Notes under the pieces: generated by a model
Told to the model about the DNA's origin: nothing
The model's database searches: none
Seen by the model: only the letters and a program-made list of their open reading frames with translations
Made by a program: the position numbers and the translations under genes
Part shown: positions 22,545-29,771 of the stretch, in pieces
Layout of the letters: every line of letters starts with the position of its first letter
Numbering within the stretch: position 1 is the stretch's first letter
Assembly (NCBI GenBank): GCA_042091495.1
Contig: JBELHJ010000028.1
Span: 1-30,291, forward strand
Direction of reading: 5' to 3'
Source of the DNA: JBELHJ01 sp042091495
GTDB taxonomy: Bacteria > Bacteroidota > Bacteroidia > Flavobacteriales > Flavobacteriaceae
Length of the DNA: 30,291 nt

Positions 22545-23330
22545 ATGAATCAACCACTAGCATACGTTCATCCTGGAGCAAAAATCGCAAAAAATGTAGT
22601 TATAGAACCTTTTACAACTATACACAATAATGTTGTAATAGGTGAAGGTACTTGGATTGGTAGTAATGTAACTATTATGGAAGGAGCAAGAATAGGTAAA
22701 AATTGTAATATTTTTCCAGGAGCTGTAATATCTGCTGTCCCTCAAGATTTAAAATATAATGACGAAGATACCACTGTTGAGATTGGAAACAATGTTACTA
22801 TTAGAGAATGTGTAACTATCAACAGAGGAACTACAGACAAAATGAAAACTGTAGTAGGTGACAATTGTTTAATTATGGCTTATTGTCATATTGCTCATGA
22901 TTGCGAAGTTGGTAAAAATTGTATTTTTTCAAACAACAGCACATTAGCAGGTCACATAACCGTTGGTGATTATGTTGTTTTAGCTGGCATGACTGCAGTT
23001 CATCAATTTTGTAAAATTGGAAATCATGCATTTGTTACTGGAGGTTCTTTAGTTAGAAAAGATGTGCCTCCTTATGTTAAAAGTGCAAGAGAACCACTAT
23101 CTTATGTCGGAATAAATTCTGTTGGCTTGAGAAGAAGAGGGTTCACTTCTGAAAAGATTAGAGAAATACAAGATATTTATAGAATTTTATATCAAAAAAA
23201 TTATAATAATTCTCAAGCTTGTGATATCATAGAGGCTGAGATGGAAGCAACACCAGAGCGTGACGAAATTCTTCAGTTTATAAAAAACTCTCATCGAGGA
23301 ATCATGAGAGGTTATTTAAAATCAAATTAA
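22545..23330 (+). CDS. lpxA: UDP-N-acetylglucosamine acyltransferase
   Basis: First enzyme of lipid A synthesis: transfers a 3-hydroxyacyl chain from ACP to UDP-GlcNAc in the cytoplasm. The 261 residues show hexapeptide repeats forming a left-handed beta-helix (about 5-185), the catalytic histidine H118 in CHIAHDCEVG, the TINRGT segment (91-96), VHQFCKIG with a family Gln, and a C-terminal helical domain starting GLRRRGF. Length is normal. It follows lpxC-fabZ by two bases and precedes efp by eight, so lpxD, lpxC-fabZ, lpxA, efp and the LpxD-like gene form one operon. Confidence 0.97.
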   Translation: MNQPLAYVHPGAKIAKNVVIEPFTTIHNNVVIGEGTWIGSNVTIMEGARIGKNCNIFPGAVISAVPQDLKYNDEDTTVEIGNNVTIRECVTINRGTTDKMKTVVGDNCLIMAYCHIAHDCEVGKNCIFSNNSTLAGHITVGDYVVLAGMTAVHQFCKIGNHAFVTGGSLVRKDVPPYVKSAREPLSYVGINSVGLRRRGFTSEKIREIQDIYRILYQKNYNNSQACDIIEAEMEATPERDEILQFIKNSHRGIMRGYLKSN

Positions 23331-23338
23331 TTCATATT

Positions 23339-23905
23339 ATGGCTAGTACATCTGATATTAGAAATGGATTGTGTATAAGATACAATCATGATATATACAA
23401 AATCGTCGAATTTCTCCATGTAAAACCTGGCAAAGGACCTGCATTTGTAAGAACGAAATTAAAAAGTGTTACGACAGGCAAAGTCATAGATAATACATTT
23501 TCTGCAGGTCATAAAATAGAAGATGTCAGAGTTGAAACTCATAAATTTCAATTTTTGTACAATGATGGGGATATTTTTCATTTTATGAATACTGTTGATT
23601 ATAACCAGATTGAATTACAAAAGGTATCACTTGACAGCCCAGATTTGCTTAAAGAAGGTGAAGTAGTAACTGTCTTAATAAACAGTGAAGATAATAGCCC
23701 TTTATCTGTTGAAATGCCAGCCAGTGTAATACTTGAAGTTACTCATACAGAACCTGGTGTTAAAGGAAATACAGCAACAAATGCAACTAAACCAGCTACG
23801 GTTGAAACAGGTGCTAAAGTAAATGTTCCTCTTTTTATCAACGAAGGAGACAAAATAAAAATTGAAACTGAAAAAGGGACTTATAAAGAACGTGTTAAAG
23901 AGTAA
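23339..23905 (+). CDS. efp: Translation elongation factor P
   Basis: Relieves ribosome stalling at polyproline stretches. The 188 residues make the usual three beta-barrel domains: KOW-like N-terminal (1-65), central (66-128) and C-terminal (129-188), ending with the signature NVPLFINEGDKIKIETEKGTY region. The loop that reaches the peptidyl transferase centre reads KPGKGPAF with the tip lysine K32, the residue modified in many bacteria. No epmA-type modification gene is in the window. Its placement between lpxA and an LpxD-like gene is shared by many flavobacteria, as far as I recall, and probably reflects operon organisation rather than a lipid A role. Confidence 0.97.
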   Translation: MASTSDIRNGLCIRYNHDIYKIVEFLHVKPGKGPAFVRTKLKSVTTGKVIDNTFSAGHKIEDVRVETHKFQFLYNDGDIFHFMNTVDYNQIELQKVSLDSPDLLKEGEVVTVLINSEDNSPLSVEMPASVILEVTHTEPGVKGNTATNATKPATVETGAKVNVPLFINEGDKIKIETEKGTYKERVKE

Positions 23906-23917
23906 CTTCTCTTCTTA

Positions 23918-24859
23918 ATGAAATTCCCTAAAACATATTATCTTTTTGATATAGCTGTACTAATAAATTCAAAGTTTATTGGCCCTAAGAATTTTCCCAT
24001 TACTGGGATTAACGAAATTCACGTCGTTGAAAAAGGAGATATCGTATTTGTAGATCATCCTAAGTATTATGATAAAGCTTTAAATTCAAAAGCCTCTGTC
24101 ATTCTTATTAATAAAATAGTTGATTGTCCAGAAGGTAAAGCTTTATTAGTTAGTGATGATCCATTTAGAGATTTTAATAAAATAACCAACCATTTTAATT
24201 CGTTTAAATCATCTAATAATCAGATTTCTAATTCATCCAAAATTGGTGCTAGCTCAATCATACAACCAAATTGTTTTATAGGGAATAATGTTACCATTGG
24301 TGAAAATTGTATAATTCATTCAAATGTTAGTATCTATGACAATACTATTATTGGAGATAACGTAATCATTAATTCTGGAACTGTTATTGGTGGCGAAGCA
24401 TTTTATTACAAAAAACGTGAAACGGGTTATGATCAATTACTCTCTGCGGGTCGCGTAATTATTGAAGATGATGTTCATATAGGTTCTAGTACAACGATAG
24501 ATAGAGGTGTAACTGGTGATACTACCATTGGAAAAGGTTCAAAATTGGATAATTTAATTCAAATTGGCCATGATACTTTTATAGGTGAGTGTTGTTTAAT
24601 TGCATCTCAAACAGCAGTTGCTGGATGTGTAGTGATAGAAAATAATGTAACCATTTGGGGGCAAGTTGGTATTTCAAGTGGCGTAACTATTGGAGAATCT
24701 GCAATTTTACTTGCTAAATCTGGTGTTAGTAAATCATTAAAAGGGCATACTACATATTACGGTGTTCCTGTATCAGAAGTCAGAACAGCATACAAAGAAA
24801 TGGCTATGATAAAACGGCTCCCAGAACTCTTTGAAAAAATTAAAAAATTCACCAAATAA
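23918..24859 (+). CDS. LpxD-like left-handed beta-helix acyltransferase (paralogue)
   Basis: Second LpxD-type protein, 313 residues, annotated in relatives as UDP-3-O-acylglucosamine N-acyltransferase. It has a short N-terminal domain, hexapeptide repeats at about 108-275 and the conserved H218 in LIQIGHDTFIG, matching LpxD H241. It differs from the first copy in two ways: the N-terminal domain is divergent, and the DGFGFAPN loop is replaced by GGEAFYYKKRETGYDQL (158-174), although TTIDRG follows in both. The acyl donor or acceptor may therefore differ. It follows efp after 12 bases. A hairpin with a T-run sits downstream (24902-24927). Exact reaction unknown. Confidence 0.8.
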   Translation: MKFPKTYYLFDIAVLINSKFIGPKNFPITGINEIHVVEKGDIVFVDHPKYYDKALNSKASVILINKIVDCPEGKALLVSDDPFRDFNKITNHFNSFKSSNNQISNSSKIGASSIIQPNCFIGNNVTIGENCIIHSNVSIYDNTIIGDNVIINSGTVIGGEAFYYKKRETGYDQLLSAGRVIIEDDVHIGSSTTIDRGVTGDTTIGKGSKLDNLIQIGHDTFIGECCLIASQTAVAGCVVIENNVTIWGQVGISSGVTIGESAILLAKSGVSKSLKGHTTYYGVPVSEVRTAYKEMAMIKRLPELFEKIKKFTK

Positions 24860-24901
24860 TTTAATTGAAATTAAACTTTAAAAAGTATAAATACTTCATA
24901 T

Positions 24902-24927
24902 AAAACTTTATTTTTGTGAAGTTTTTT
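24902..24927 (+). terminator. Weak hairpin and T-run, end of the lpx-efp operon
   Basis: AAAACTT (24902-24908) pairs with AAGTTTT (24919-24925) around a ten-base loop and is followed by TT. The stem is AT-rich and weak, and its loop contains the sucD -7 box, so it may not act as a terminator. Confidence 0.4.
24909..24916 (+). promoter_or_regulatory. -7 box of the sucD promoter
   Basis: TATTTTTG, matching TAnnTTTG, 28 bases before the sucD ATG. It lies in the loop of the weak hairpin at 24902-24927. Confidence 0.5.
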
Positions 24928-24944
24928 AAATAAAAATAAATTTA

Positions 24945-25820
24945 ATGAGTGTTCTTGTAAATAAAGATTCTAAAATAATAGTCCAAGGATTTACTGGAAG
25001 TGAAGGAACATTTCACGCCAGTCAAATGATTGAATACGGTACTAATGTAGTTGGCGGAGTTACTCCTGGAAAAGGTGGTCAAACACATCTTGATAAGCCT
25101 GTTTTCAATACAGTTCAAGAAGCTGTTGACAAAGTTCAAGCTGACACTACTATAATTTTTGTACCACCAGCTTTTGCAGCAGATGCCATAATGGAAGCAG
25201 CAGACGCTGGAATTGAGGTAATCATTACAATTACCGAAGGTATTCCTGTAGCTGATATGATTAAAGCTTTTGATTATATCAAAAATAAAGCTTGTCGTTT
25301 AATAGGTCCAAATTGTCCCGGTGTTATAACTCCTGAAGAAGCTAAAGTTGGAATTATGCCTGGTTTTGTGTTCAAAAAAGGTAATGTAGGTATAGTTTCT
25401 AAGTCAGGAACGTTAACCTATGAAACTGCTGATCAAGTTGTGAAGCAAGGCCTAGGAATTACTACAGCTATTGGTATAGGAGGAGATCCAATTATTGGAA
25501 CTACAACCAAAGATGCTGTTGAATTACTTATTAACGATAATGAAACAGAGTGTGTAGTTATGATTGGTGAAATTGGAGGACAATTAGAAGCTGATGCCGC
25601 AAATTGGTATAAATCCAGTGGAAGCAATAAGCCTGTAGTTGGTTTTATTGCTGGAGAAACTGCACCAGCAGGTAGAACAATGGGACATGCAGGTGCTATC
25701 GTTGGAGGAAGTGATGATACAGCACAAGCTAAGAAAAGAATCATGCGTGAATGTGGTATTCATGTGGTTGATTCACCTGCAGAAATTGGTATAAAAGTAG
25801 CGGAAGTACTAGCTCAATAA
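24945..25820 (+). CDS. sucD: Succinyl-CoA synthetase alpha subunit
   Basis: Alpha subunit of succinate-CoA ligase, the substrate-level phosphorylation step of the TCA cycle. The 291-residue protein has the CoA-binding N-terminal domain with VQGFTGSEGTFH (13-24) and GGVTPGKGG (37-45), IGPNCPGV (120-127), the SKSGTLTYE segment (152-160) and the phosphohistidine H248 in TMGHAGAIV. Length is normal. sucC is not adjacent here. The gene has its own promoter and a strong terminator, so it is monocistronic. Confidence 0.97.
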   Translation: MSVLVNKDSKIIVQGFTGSEGTFHASQMIEYGTNVVGGVTPGKGGQTHLDKPVFNTVQEAVDKVQADTTIIFVPPAFAADAIMEAADAGIEVIITITEGIPVADMIKAFDYIKNKACRLIGPNCPGVITPEEAKVGIMPGFVFKKGNVGIVSKSGTLTYETADQVVKQGLGITTAIGIGGDPIIGTTTKDAVELLINDNETECVVMIGEIGGQLEADAANWYKSSGSNKPVVGFIAGETAPAGRTMGHAGAIVGGSDDTAQAKKRIMRECGIHVVDSPAEIGIKVAEVLAQ

Positions 25821-25842
25821 TTAAAAAATTACTTTTAAATAT

Positions 25843-25878
25843 AAATCCATTATTAGTTTTTTTGATAATGGATTTTTT
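25843..25878 (+). terminator. Intrinsic terminator after sucD
   Basis: AAATCCATTAT (25843-25853) pairs perfectly over 11 bases with ATAATGGATTT (25865-25875), followed by more T residues. The loop is 11 bases. Confidence 0.85.
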
Positions 25879-25911
25879 AATTATTATTAGATTTTATAAA
25901 CTTCATTATTC

Positions 25912-25919
25912 TATATTTG
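25912..25919 (+). promoter_or_regulatory. -7 box of the fabG promoter
   Basis: TATATTTG, matching TAnnTTTG, 37 bases before the fabG ATG. No clear -33 TTG. Confidence 0.55.
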
Positions 25920-25956
25920 ATATAGTATTAATTAATTTTTTTAACGATTAAAATTG

Positions 25957-26703
25957 ATGAAATTATTACAAGGAAAAACTGCAATTATCACAGGTGCTAG
26001 TAGAGGTATTGGACGTGGTATTGCATTAATTTATGCATCTCAAGGTGCTAATGTAGCTTTTACGTTTAGCTCATCTTTTGAAGCAGCTAAAACATTAGAG
26101 AATGAATTAAATGGATTAGGAATTAAGGCTAAAGGCTATCAAAGTAATGCTGCCAGTTTTGATGAAGCTCAAAAGTTAGCAGAGGACGTAGTTAAAGAAT
26201 TTGGAAGTATTGATGTATTGATTAATAATGCAGGCATTACTAAAGACAATTTACTAATGCGAATTAGTGAAGAGGATTTTGATAAAGTCATTGAAGTAAA
26301 CCTTAAATCAGTTTTCAATATGACTAAAGCTGTACAGCGAACTATGTTAAAACAAAGAAAGGGTTCAATTATTAATATGAGTTCTGTTGTTGGGGTAAAG
26401 GGAAATGCTGGTCAAACTAATTATGCTGCCTCAAAAGCTGGAATTATAGGATTTTCAAAATCGGTTGCTTTAGAACTTGGTTCTAGAAACATTAGAAGCA
26501 ACGTCATAGCGCCAGGTTTTATTGAAACAGAAATGACTGCTAAACTCAATGAAGATACCATAAAAGAATGGCGTGCTGGTATTCCATTAAAAAGAGGTGG
26601 TACCCCTGAAGATGTTGCAAATGCTTGTGTATTCTTAGGAAGTGATATGTCCGCATATGTGACTGGACAAACAATTAATGTTGATGGCGGAATGCTGACT
26701 TAA
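25957..26703 (+). CDS. fabG: 3-oxoacyl-ACP reductase
   Basis: NADPH-dependent reduction of 3-ketoacyl-ACP in fatty acid elongation. The 248-residue short-chain dehydrogenase has TGASRGIG (12-19), NNAG (90-93), and the catalytic S143, Y156 and K160 (YAASK) with N114 in VNLKSV. The C-terminal APGFIETEMT and GQTINVDGGM segments are typical FabG. A TTG directly precedes the ATG at 25957; I took the ATG. The gene has its own promoter, and the next gene starts one base after the stop. FabG-like proteins can have other substrates, but the sequence is close to the canonical form. Confidence 0.94.
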   Translation: MKLLQGKTAIITGASRGIGRGIALIYASQGANVAFTFSSSFEAAKTLENELNGLGIKAKGYQSNAASFDEAQKLAEDVVKEFGSIDVLINNAGITKDNLLMRISEEDFDKVIEVNLKSVFNMTKAVQRTMLKQRKGSIINMSSVVGVKGNAGQTNYAASKAGIIGFSKSVALELGSRNIRSNVIAPGFIETEMTAKLNEDTIKEWRAGIPLKRGGTPEDVANACVFLGSDMSAYVTGQTINVDGGMLT

Positions 26704-26704
26704 T

Positions 26705-28738
26705 ATGTCAATTAATTTTATAACATATTTAACAATATCAATAATAACAGCGCTCATTGTAGCGCTGTTTCAATATTATAAAGCCTCAAAAATTAGTAAT
26801 AATGTCACTAAATACATTTTAATTACACTTAAAACCATCAGTATTACTGCTATTTTATTACTATTTCTTGATCTTTATTACGAGTCAAAAAATTATAAAA
26901 AAGAAAAATCACCTCTTTATATACTATTAGATAATTCTCAATCTATTAAGAATAGAAATTTAGTATCAGAAATTGAAAAATTAAAAAACCAATTTTCAAA
27001 TTCAAATGTAATTTCAGATAAATATTATCTAAAGTTTTATCAATTTGGTGATAATCTAGAAGTTTTAGACTCTTTAGATTATTCAGATCAAGAGTCAAAC
27101 TTAGAGTTGGCTTTAGATAATATACCTGAATTTGGAAGACATAAAAATATTCCGGTGGTAGTGGTTTCCGACGGTAACTTGACAAATTCTAATAAAAACT
27201 TTGCTATTCACAATAAATCTTTTGATTTATATCCAATAGTTGTTGGCGATACCACAAAATATTTTGATTTAGAATTAAAGCAAATTAATCACAATAAGTT
27301 CAGTACTCCAAATTCAAATATCCCATTGGAAATCCTATTGAATTCTAATTTCAATCAGAATTATATGGCATCTATAGAGATAAGTAGTGGTCAAGATAAA
27401 ATTATTTCAAAATCTTTAAAATTTCATTCAAAAGAGCGTGGTAAGATTATAAGATGTACAATTCCTAGTGGTAAATTAGGTGAAAATTTTTTTAAAATAA
27501 CTGTCGCTTCAAGTCTAAAGGAAAAAAACTTGATAAACAATACTAAAGAGTTTTCATTAACAGTATTAGACAATTCCATAAATGTCTCAATTGTATCTTC
27601 TTTATCTCACCCAGATATAGGTGCGTTAAGTAGAGCTTTAAATCATTATAAAAATTTAAATGTAAGGGTTATAAACCCGGATAAAAGTATAAATATCAAT
27701 GATACAGATATATTAGTACTGTATCAACCAAATGAATCCTATTCAGAAATATTAAATTTTATTAAAGCCAAAAGTTTAAGTTATTGTGTAATTAGCGGAA
27801 ATCACACAGATTTTAAGCTGTTAAATCAATTTCAAGAGGATTATAATTTCTCACTTGTAGATATTAATGAACAATCTTCAGGAATTCTAAAATTAAATAC
27901 AAATTTCAAATCTTTTAAATTAGATTCCATTGTTGTTAACACTCTACCATTGTTAGAATCTCCTGCAACGATTAACTCTTCAAATATTATTGACGATAAT
28001 ACGTTATTCTATACTCAAACAAGTGAAAATAAAAATCCAGTAATAAAATTATTAGAAACTAATTCTGAGAGAGTAGTAGTTATTAATGGTGAAAATTTTT
28101 GGAAGTGGCGTGTTCAATTCTATCAAAATAAAAATTCATTTCAAGAATTTGACTACTTGTGCCACACTCTAATTCAATATTTATTTTTTGCCAACCTCAA
28201 AAAATCACATTTTGATGTCATACACAATAGTGAAATTAGACACTTGTCAAATGATAAAATTAGGGTTACCTATTACGATAAAAATTTTCAACCCAGTTTG
28301 AAAAATGAATTAAAAATTACAACAAAACATATTGATAATGATTACATTAATACTGCCACTTTAAAAAAAACTGATAATTATTATGAGTATGATGCTGCCA
28401 ATTTAAATCCAGGTAAATACACTTATAAAATATATGATCCAATAAATAGTCACTTCCATGAAGGATCTTTTGTAATCTCATCTTATAATGCAGAAAATAA
28501 ATATTTGACATCTAACTTCGAGAGCATGAAAAATTTATTAAAAAATAATGATCAAGTTTTCACAACAAAAACAAGTGATAGTTTATTAAAAATTTTAAAA
28601 GAAACTAATAATTATTTACCATTACAAACAGAACAAATATCAAAAAAACCGTTAATTGAACTAAACTATTTGCTATTTATAATTATTTTTAGTCTCTCTT
28701 TAGAATGGTTTATCAATAAATACTTCGGAGAATTTTAA
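26705..28738 (+). CDS. Membrane-anchored VWA-like protein, function unknown
   Basis: Large uncharacterised protein of 677 residues. Two membrane segments lie at about 5-24 and 37-57, and a third at about 654-672 near the C-terminus; residues 60-650 should form a periplasmic region. A VWA-like domain begins at SPLYILLDNSQSIKN, where DNSQS (76-80) fits the DxSxS metal-ion-dependent adhesion motif, and continues to about 180 with VVVVSDGNLTNS. Ig-like strands and a second alpha/beta region (about 293-470) follow. The architecture is like Bacteroidota membrane proteins with VWA and amidotransferase-like folds. It starts one base after fabG and the SPFH gene follows after 17 bases, so the three are co-transcribed. 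Confidence 0.75.
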   Translation: MSINFITYLTISIITALIVALFQYYKASKISNNVTKYILITLKTISITAILLLFLDLYYESKNYKKEKSPLYILLDNSQSIKNRNLVSEIEKLKNQFSNSNVISDKYYLKFYQFGDNLEVLDSLDYSDQESNLELALDNIPEFGRHKNIPVVVVSDGNLTNSNKNFAIHNKSFDLYPIVVGDTTKYFDLELKQINHNKFSTPNSNIPLEILLNSNFNQNYMASIEISSGQDKIISKSLKFHSKERGKIIRCTIPSGKLGENFFKITVASSLKEKNLINNTKEFSLTVLDNSINVSIVSSLSHPDIGALSRALNHYKNLNVRVINPDKSININDTDILVLYQPNESYSEILNFIKAKSLSYCVISGNHTDFKLLNQFQEDYNFSLVDINEQSSGILKLNTNFKSFKLDSIVVNTLPLLESPATINSSNIIDDNTLFYTQTSENKNPVIKLLETNSERVVVINGENFWKWRVQFYQNKNSFQEFDYLCHTLIQYLFFANLKKSHFDVIHNSEIRHLSNDKIRVTYYDKNFQPSLKNELKITTKHIDNDYINTATLKKTDNYYEYDAANLNPGKYTYKIYDPINSHFHEGSFVISSYNAENKYLTSNFESMKNLLKNNDQVFTTKTSDSLLKILKETNNYLPLQTEQISKKPLIELNYLLFIIIFSLSLEWFINKYFGEF

Positions 28739-28755
28739 TAAATAAAACTTTAAAC

Positions 28756-29568
28756 ATGGAAAAACTACCTAAACTTGGATTACCTATTATTTTAATCATT
28801 GTATTTTCTTTTATTTTAATTTCTAAATCAGCTGTAACCATAGGACCTGGTGAAGGCGGCGTATTATTTGAACGTTTTGGTGATGGTATTAGAACAGATA
28901 GAACCTATGGCGAAGGTTTTCAAATTGTTGCGCCTTGGAATAAAATGTTGATTCACAAAGTAAGACAGCAATCGATCTCAGACGAGATGAATGTATTATC
29001 CGTTAATGGTTTAGAAGTCAGAGTAAATGGAACTATTTGGTATGAGCCAGAGTTTGATAACTTGGGTAGTCTTATTAAAACAAAAGGTGAGGATTATGTT
29101 ATTGAACTTTTAGATCCTGCAATCAATGCTGCAGCTAGAAGTGTAGTTGGGCGCTATACACCAGAGCAACTTTATTCAAGCAAACGTGATGTGATTGAAA
29201 AAGAAATACTAGAGGAAGTTAGACGTGAATTAGATGGTCAATATTTAAATGTAAAACGTGTATTAGTTGAAGATGTAAAACTTCCTGCAACAATTAAAGA
29301 AGCTATTGAAAGAAAGCTTAAACAAGAACAAGAATCTTTAGAATATGAATTTAGGTTAGTAACGGCTAATAAAGAGGCAGAAAAACAACGTATTGAAGCG
29401 AAAGGTAAAGCAGACGCGAATAGAATACTTAGTGCCTCTCTTAATGACCAAATTCTAAAAGATAAAGGCATTGAAGCTACTATTAAATTATCTCAATCAG
29501 CTAATTCCAAGGTTATTGTTGTTGGATCTGGCAAAAATGGATTACCAATAATTTTAGGTAACCAATAA
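28756..29568 (+). CDS. SPFH/prohibitin-family membrane protein
   Basis: Prohibitin-like protein of 270 residues that likely forms a membrane-bound ring and may organise membrane proteases. One N-terminal membrane segment (about 8-25, LGLPIILIIVFSFILISK) is followed by the SPFH domain (about 26-190) starting VTIGPGEGGVLFERFG, with VRVNGTIWYEPE and VGRYTPEQLYSSKR. A charged coiled coil with the repeated Ala/Glu pattern (EFRLVTANKEAEKQRIEAKGKADANRI, about 198-224) precedes a C-terminal segment ending in LPIILGNQ. It follows the VWA-like gene in the same operon, so the two may act together at the membrane (inference). No terminator is visible before the his leader. Confidence 0.93.
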   Translation: MEKLPKLGLPIILIIVFSFILISKSAVTIGPGEGGVLFERFGDGIRTDRTYGEGFQIVAPWNKMLIHKVRQQSISDEMNVLSVNGLEVRVNGTIWYEPEFDNLGSLIKTKGEDYVIELLDPAINAAARSVVGRYTPEQLYSSKRDVIEKEILEEVRRELDGQYLNVKRVLVEDVKLPATIKEAIERKLKQEQESLEYEFRLVTANKEAEKQRIEAKGKADANRILSASLNDQILKDKGIEATIKLSQSANSKVIVVGSGKNGLPIILGNQ

Positions 29569-29596
29569 AAAAACATTTAAACGATTAGGAATTATA

Positions 29597-29604
29597 TATA
29601 TTTT
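29597..29604 (+). promoter_or_regulatory. Possible -7 box of the his leader promoter
   Basis: TATATTTT, one mismatch to TAnnTTTG, 30 bases before the leader ATG. It is the best candidate between the SPFH stop and the leader, but weak. Confidence 0.25.
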
Positions 29605-29634
29605 TTCAGAATATTGCTTAACAATTAGAACAAA

Positions 29635-29694
29635 ATGAACATTACGCAAATACATCACCATCATTTTATAGATACTTGCACTCAGGCGAGCTAA
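29635..29694 (+). CDS. hisL: Histidine operon leader peptide
   Basis: A 19-codon open frame MNITQIHHHHFIDTCTQAS ending in TAA, with four consecutive histidine codons (29653-29664). It lies 77 bases before hisG and is followed by an intrinsic terminator, the classic layout of a his attenuator. It should act as a sensor of charged tRNA-His rather than as a stable product. The codons after the His run carry the bases of two alternative RNA stems, so the peptide end is probably constrained by RNA structure. Confidence 0.88.
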   Translation: MNITQIHHHHFIDTCTQAS

Positions 29695-29752
29695 AGATGT
29701 ATTAACCGTAATTATATATAATTTAGAACCCGTTTGAGCAATCAAACGGGTT
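29649..29752 (+). promoter_or_regulatory. His attenuator: alternative leader RNA stems
   Basis: Four pairings fit a working attenuator. (1) 29649-29656 with 29696-29703, eight perfect pairs, the 5' arm covering the first His codons. (2) 29675-29679 with 29686-29690, a five-pair hairpin with one G-U. (3) Anti-terminator: CTCAGGCG (29681-29688) with CGTTTGAG (29731-29738), eight pairs of which two are G-U. (4) Terminator: 29727-29737 with 29742-29752. Pairing 3 excludes both 2 and 4. A ribosome stalled on the His codons would break 1 and leave the 5' arm of 3 free, favouring read-through. Confidence 0.75.
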
Positions 29753-29759
29753 TTTTTTT
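29727..29759 (+). terminator. His attenuator terminator
   Basis: AACCCGTTTGA pairs perfectly with TCAAACGGGTT over 11 bases, closed by a GCAA tetraloop (29738-29741), and followed by a T-run to 29759. hisG begins 12 bases later. Confidence 0.93.
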
Positions 29760-29771
29760 AACGATATTTAT

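Noticed and set aside
20430..24800. Repeated short G-x-N/T-I-G patterns that look like DNA repeats
   Set aside because: They encode hexapeptide repeats of the LpxD, LpxA and LpxD-like beta-helices, not a separate repeat element.
29554..29745. Minus-strand 63-codon open frame opposite the his leader
   Set aside because: It runs through the terminator and leader, has no recognisable motif and starts in the terminator arm; it is a shadow.
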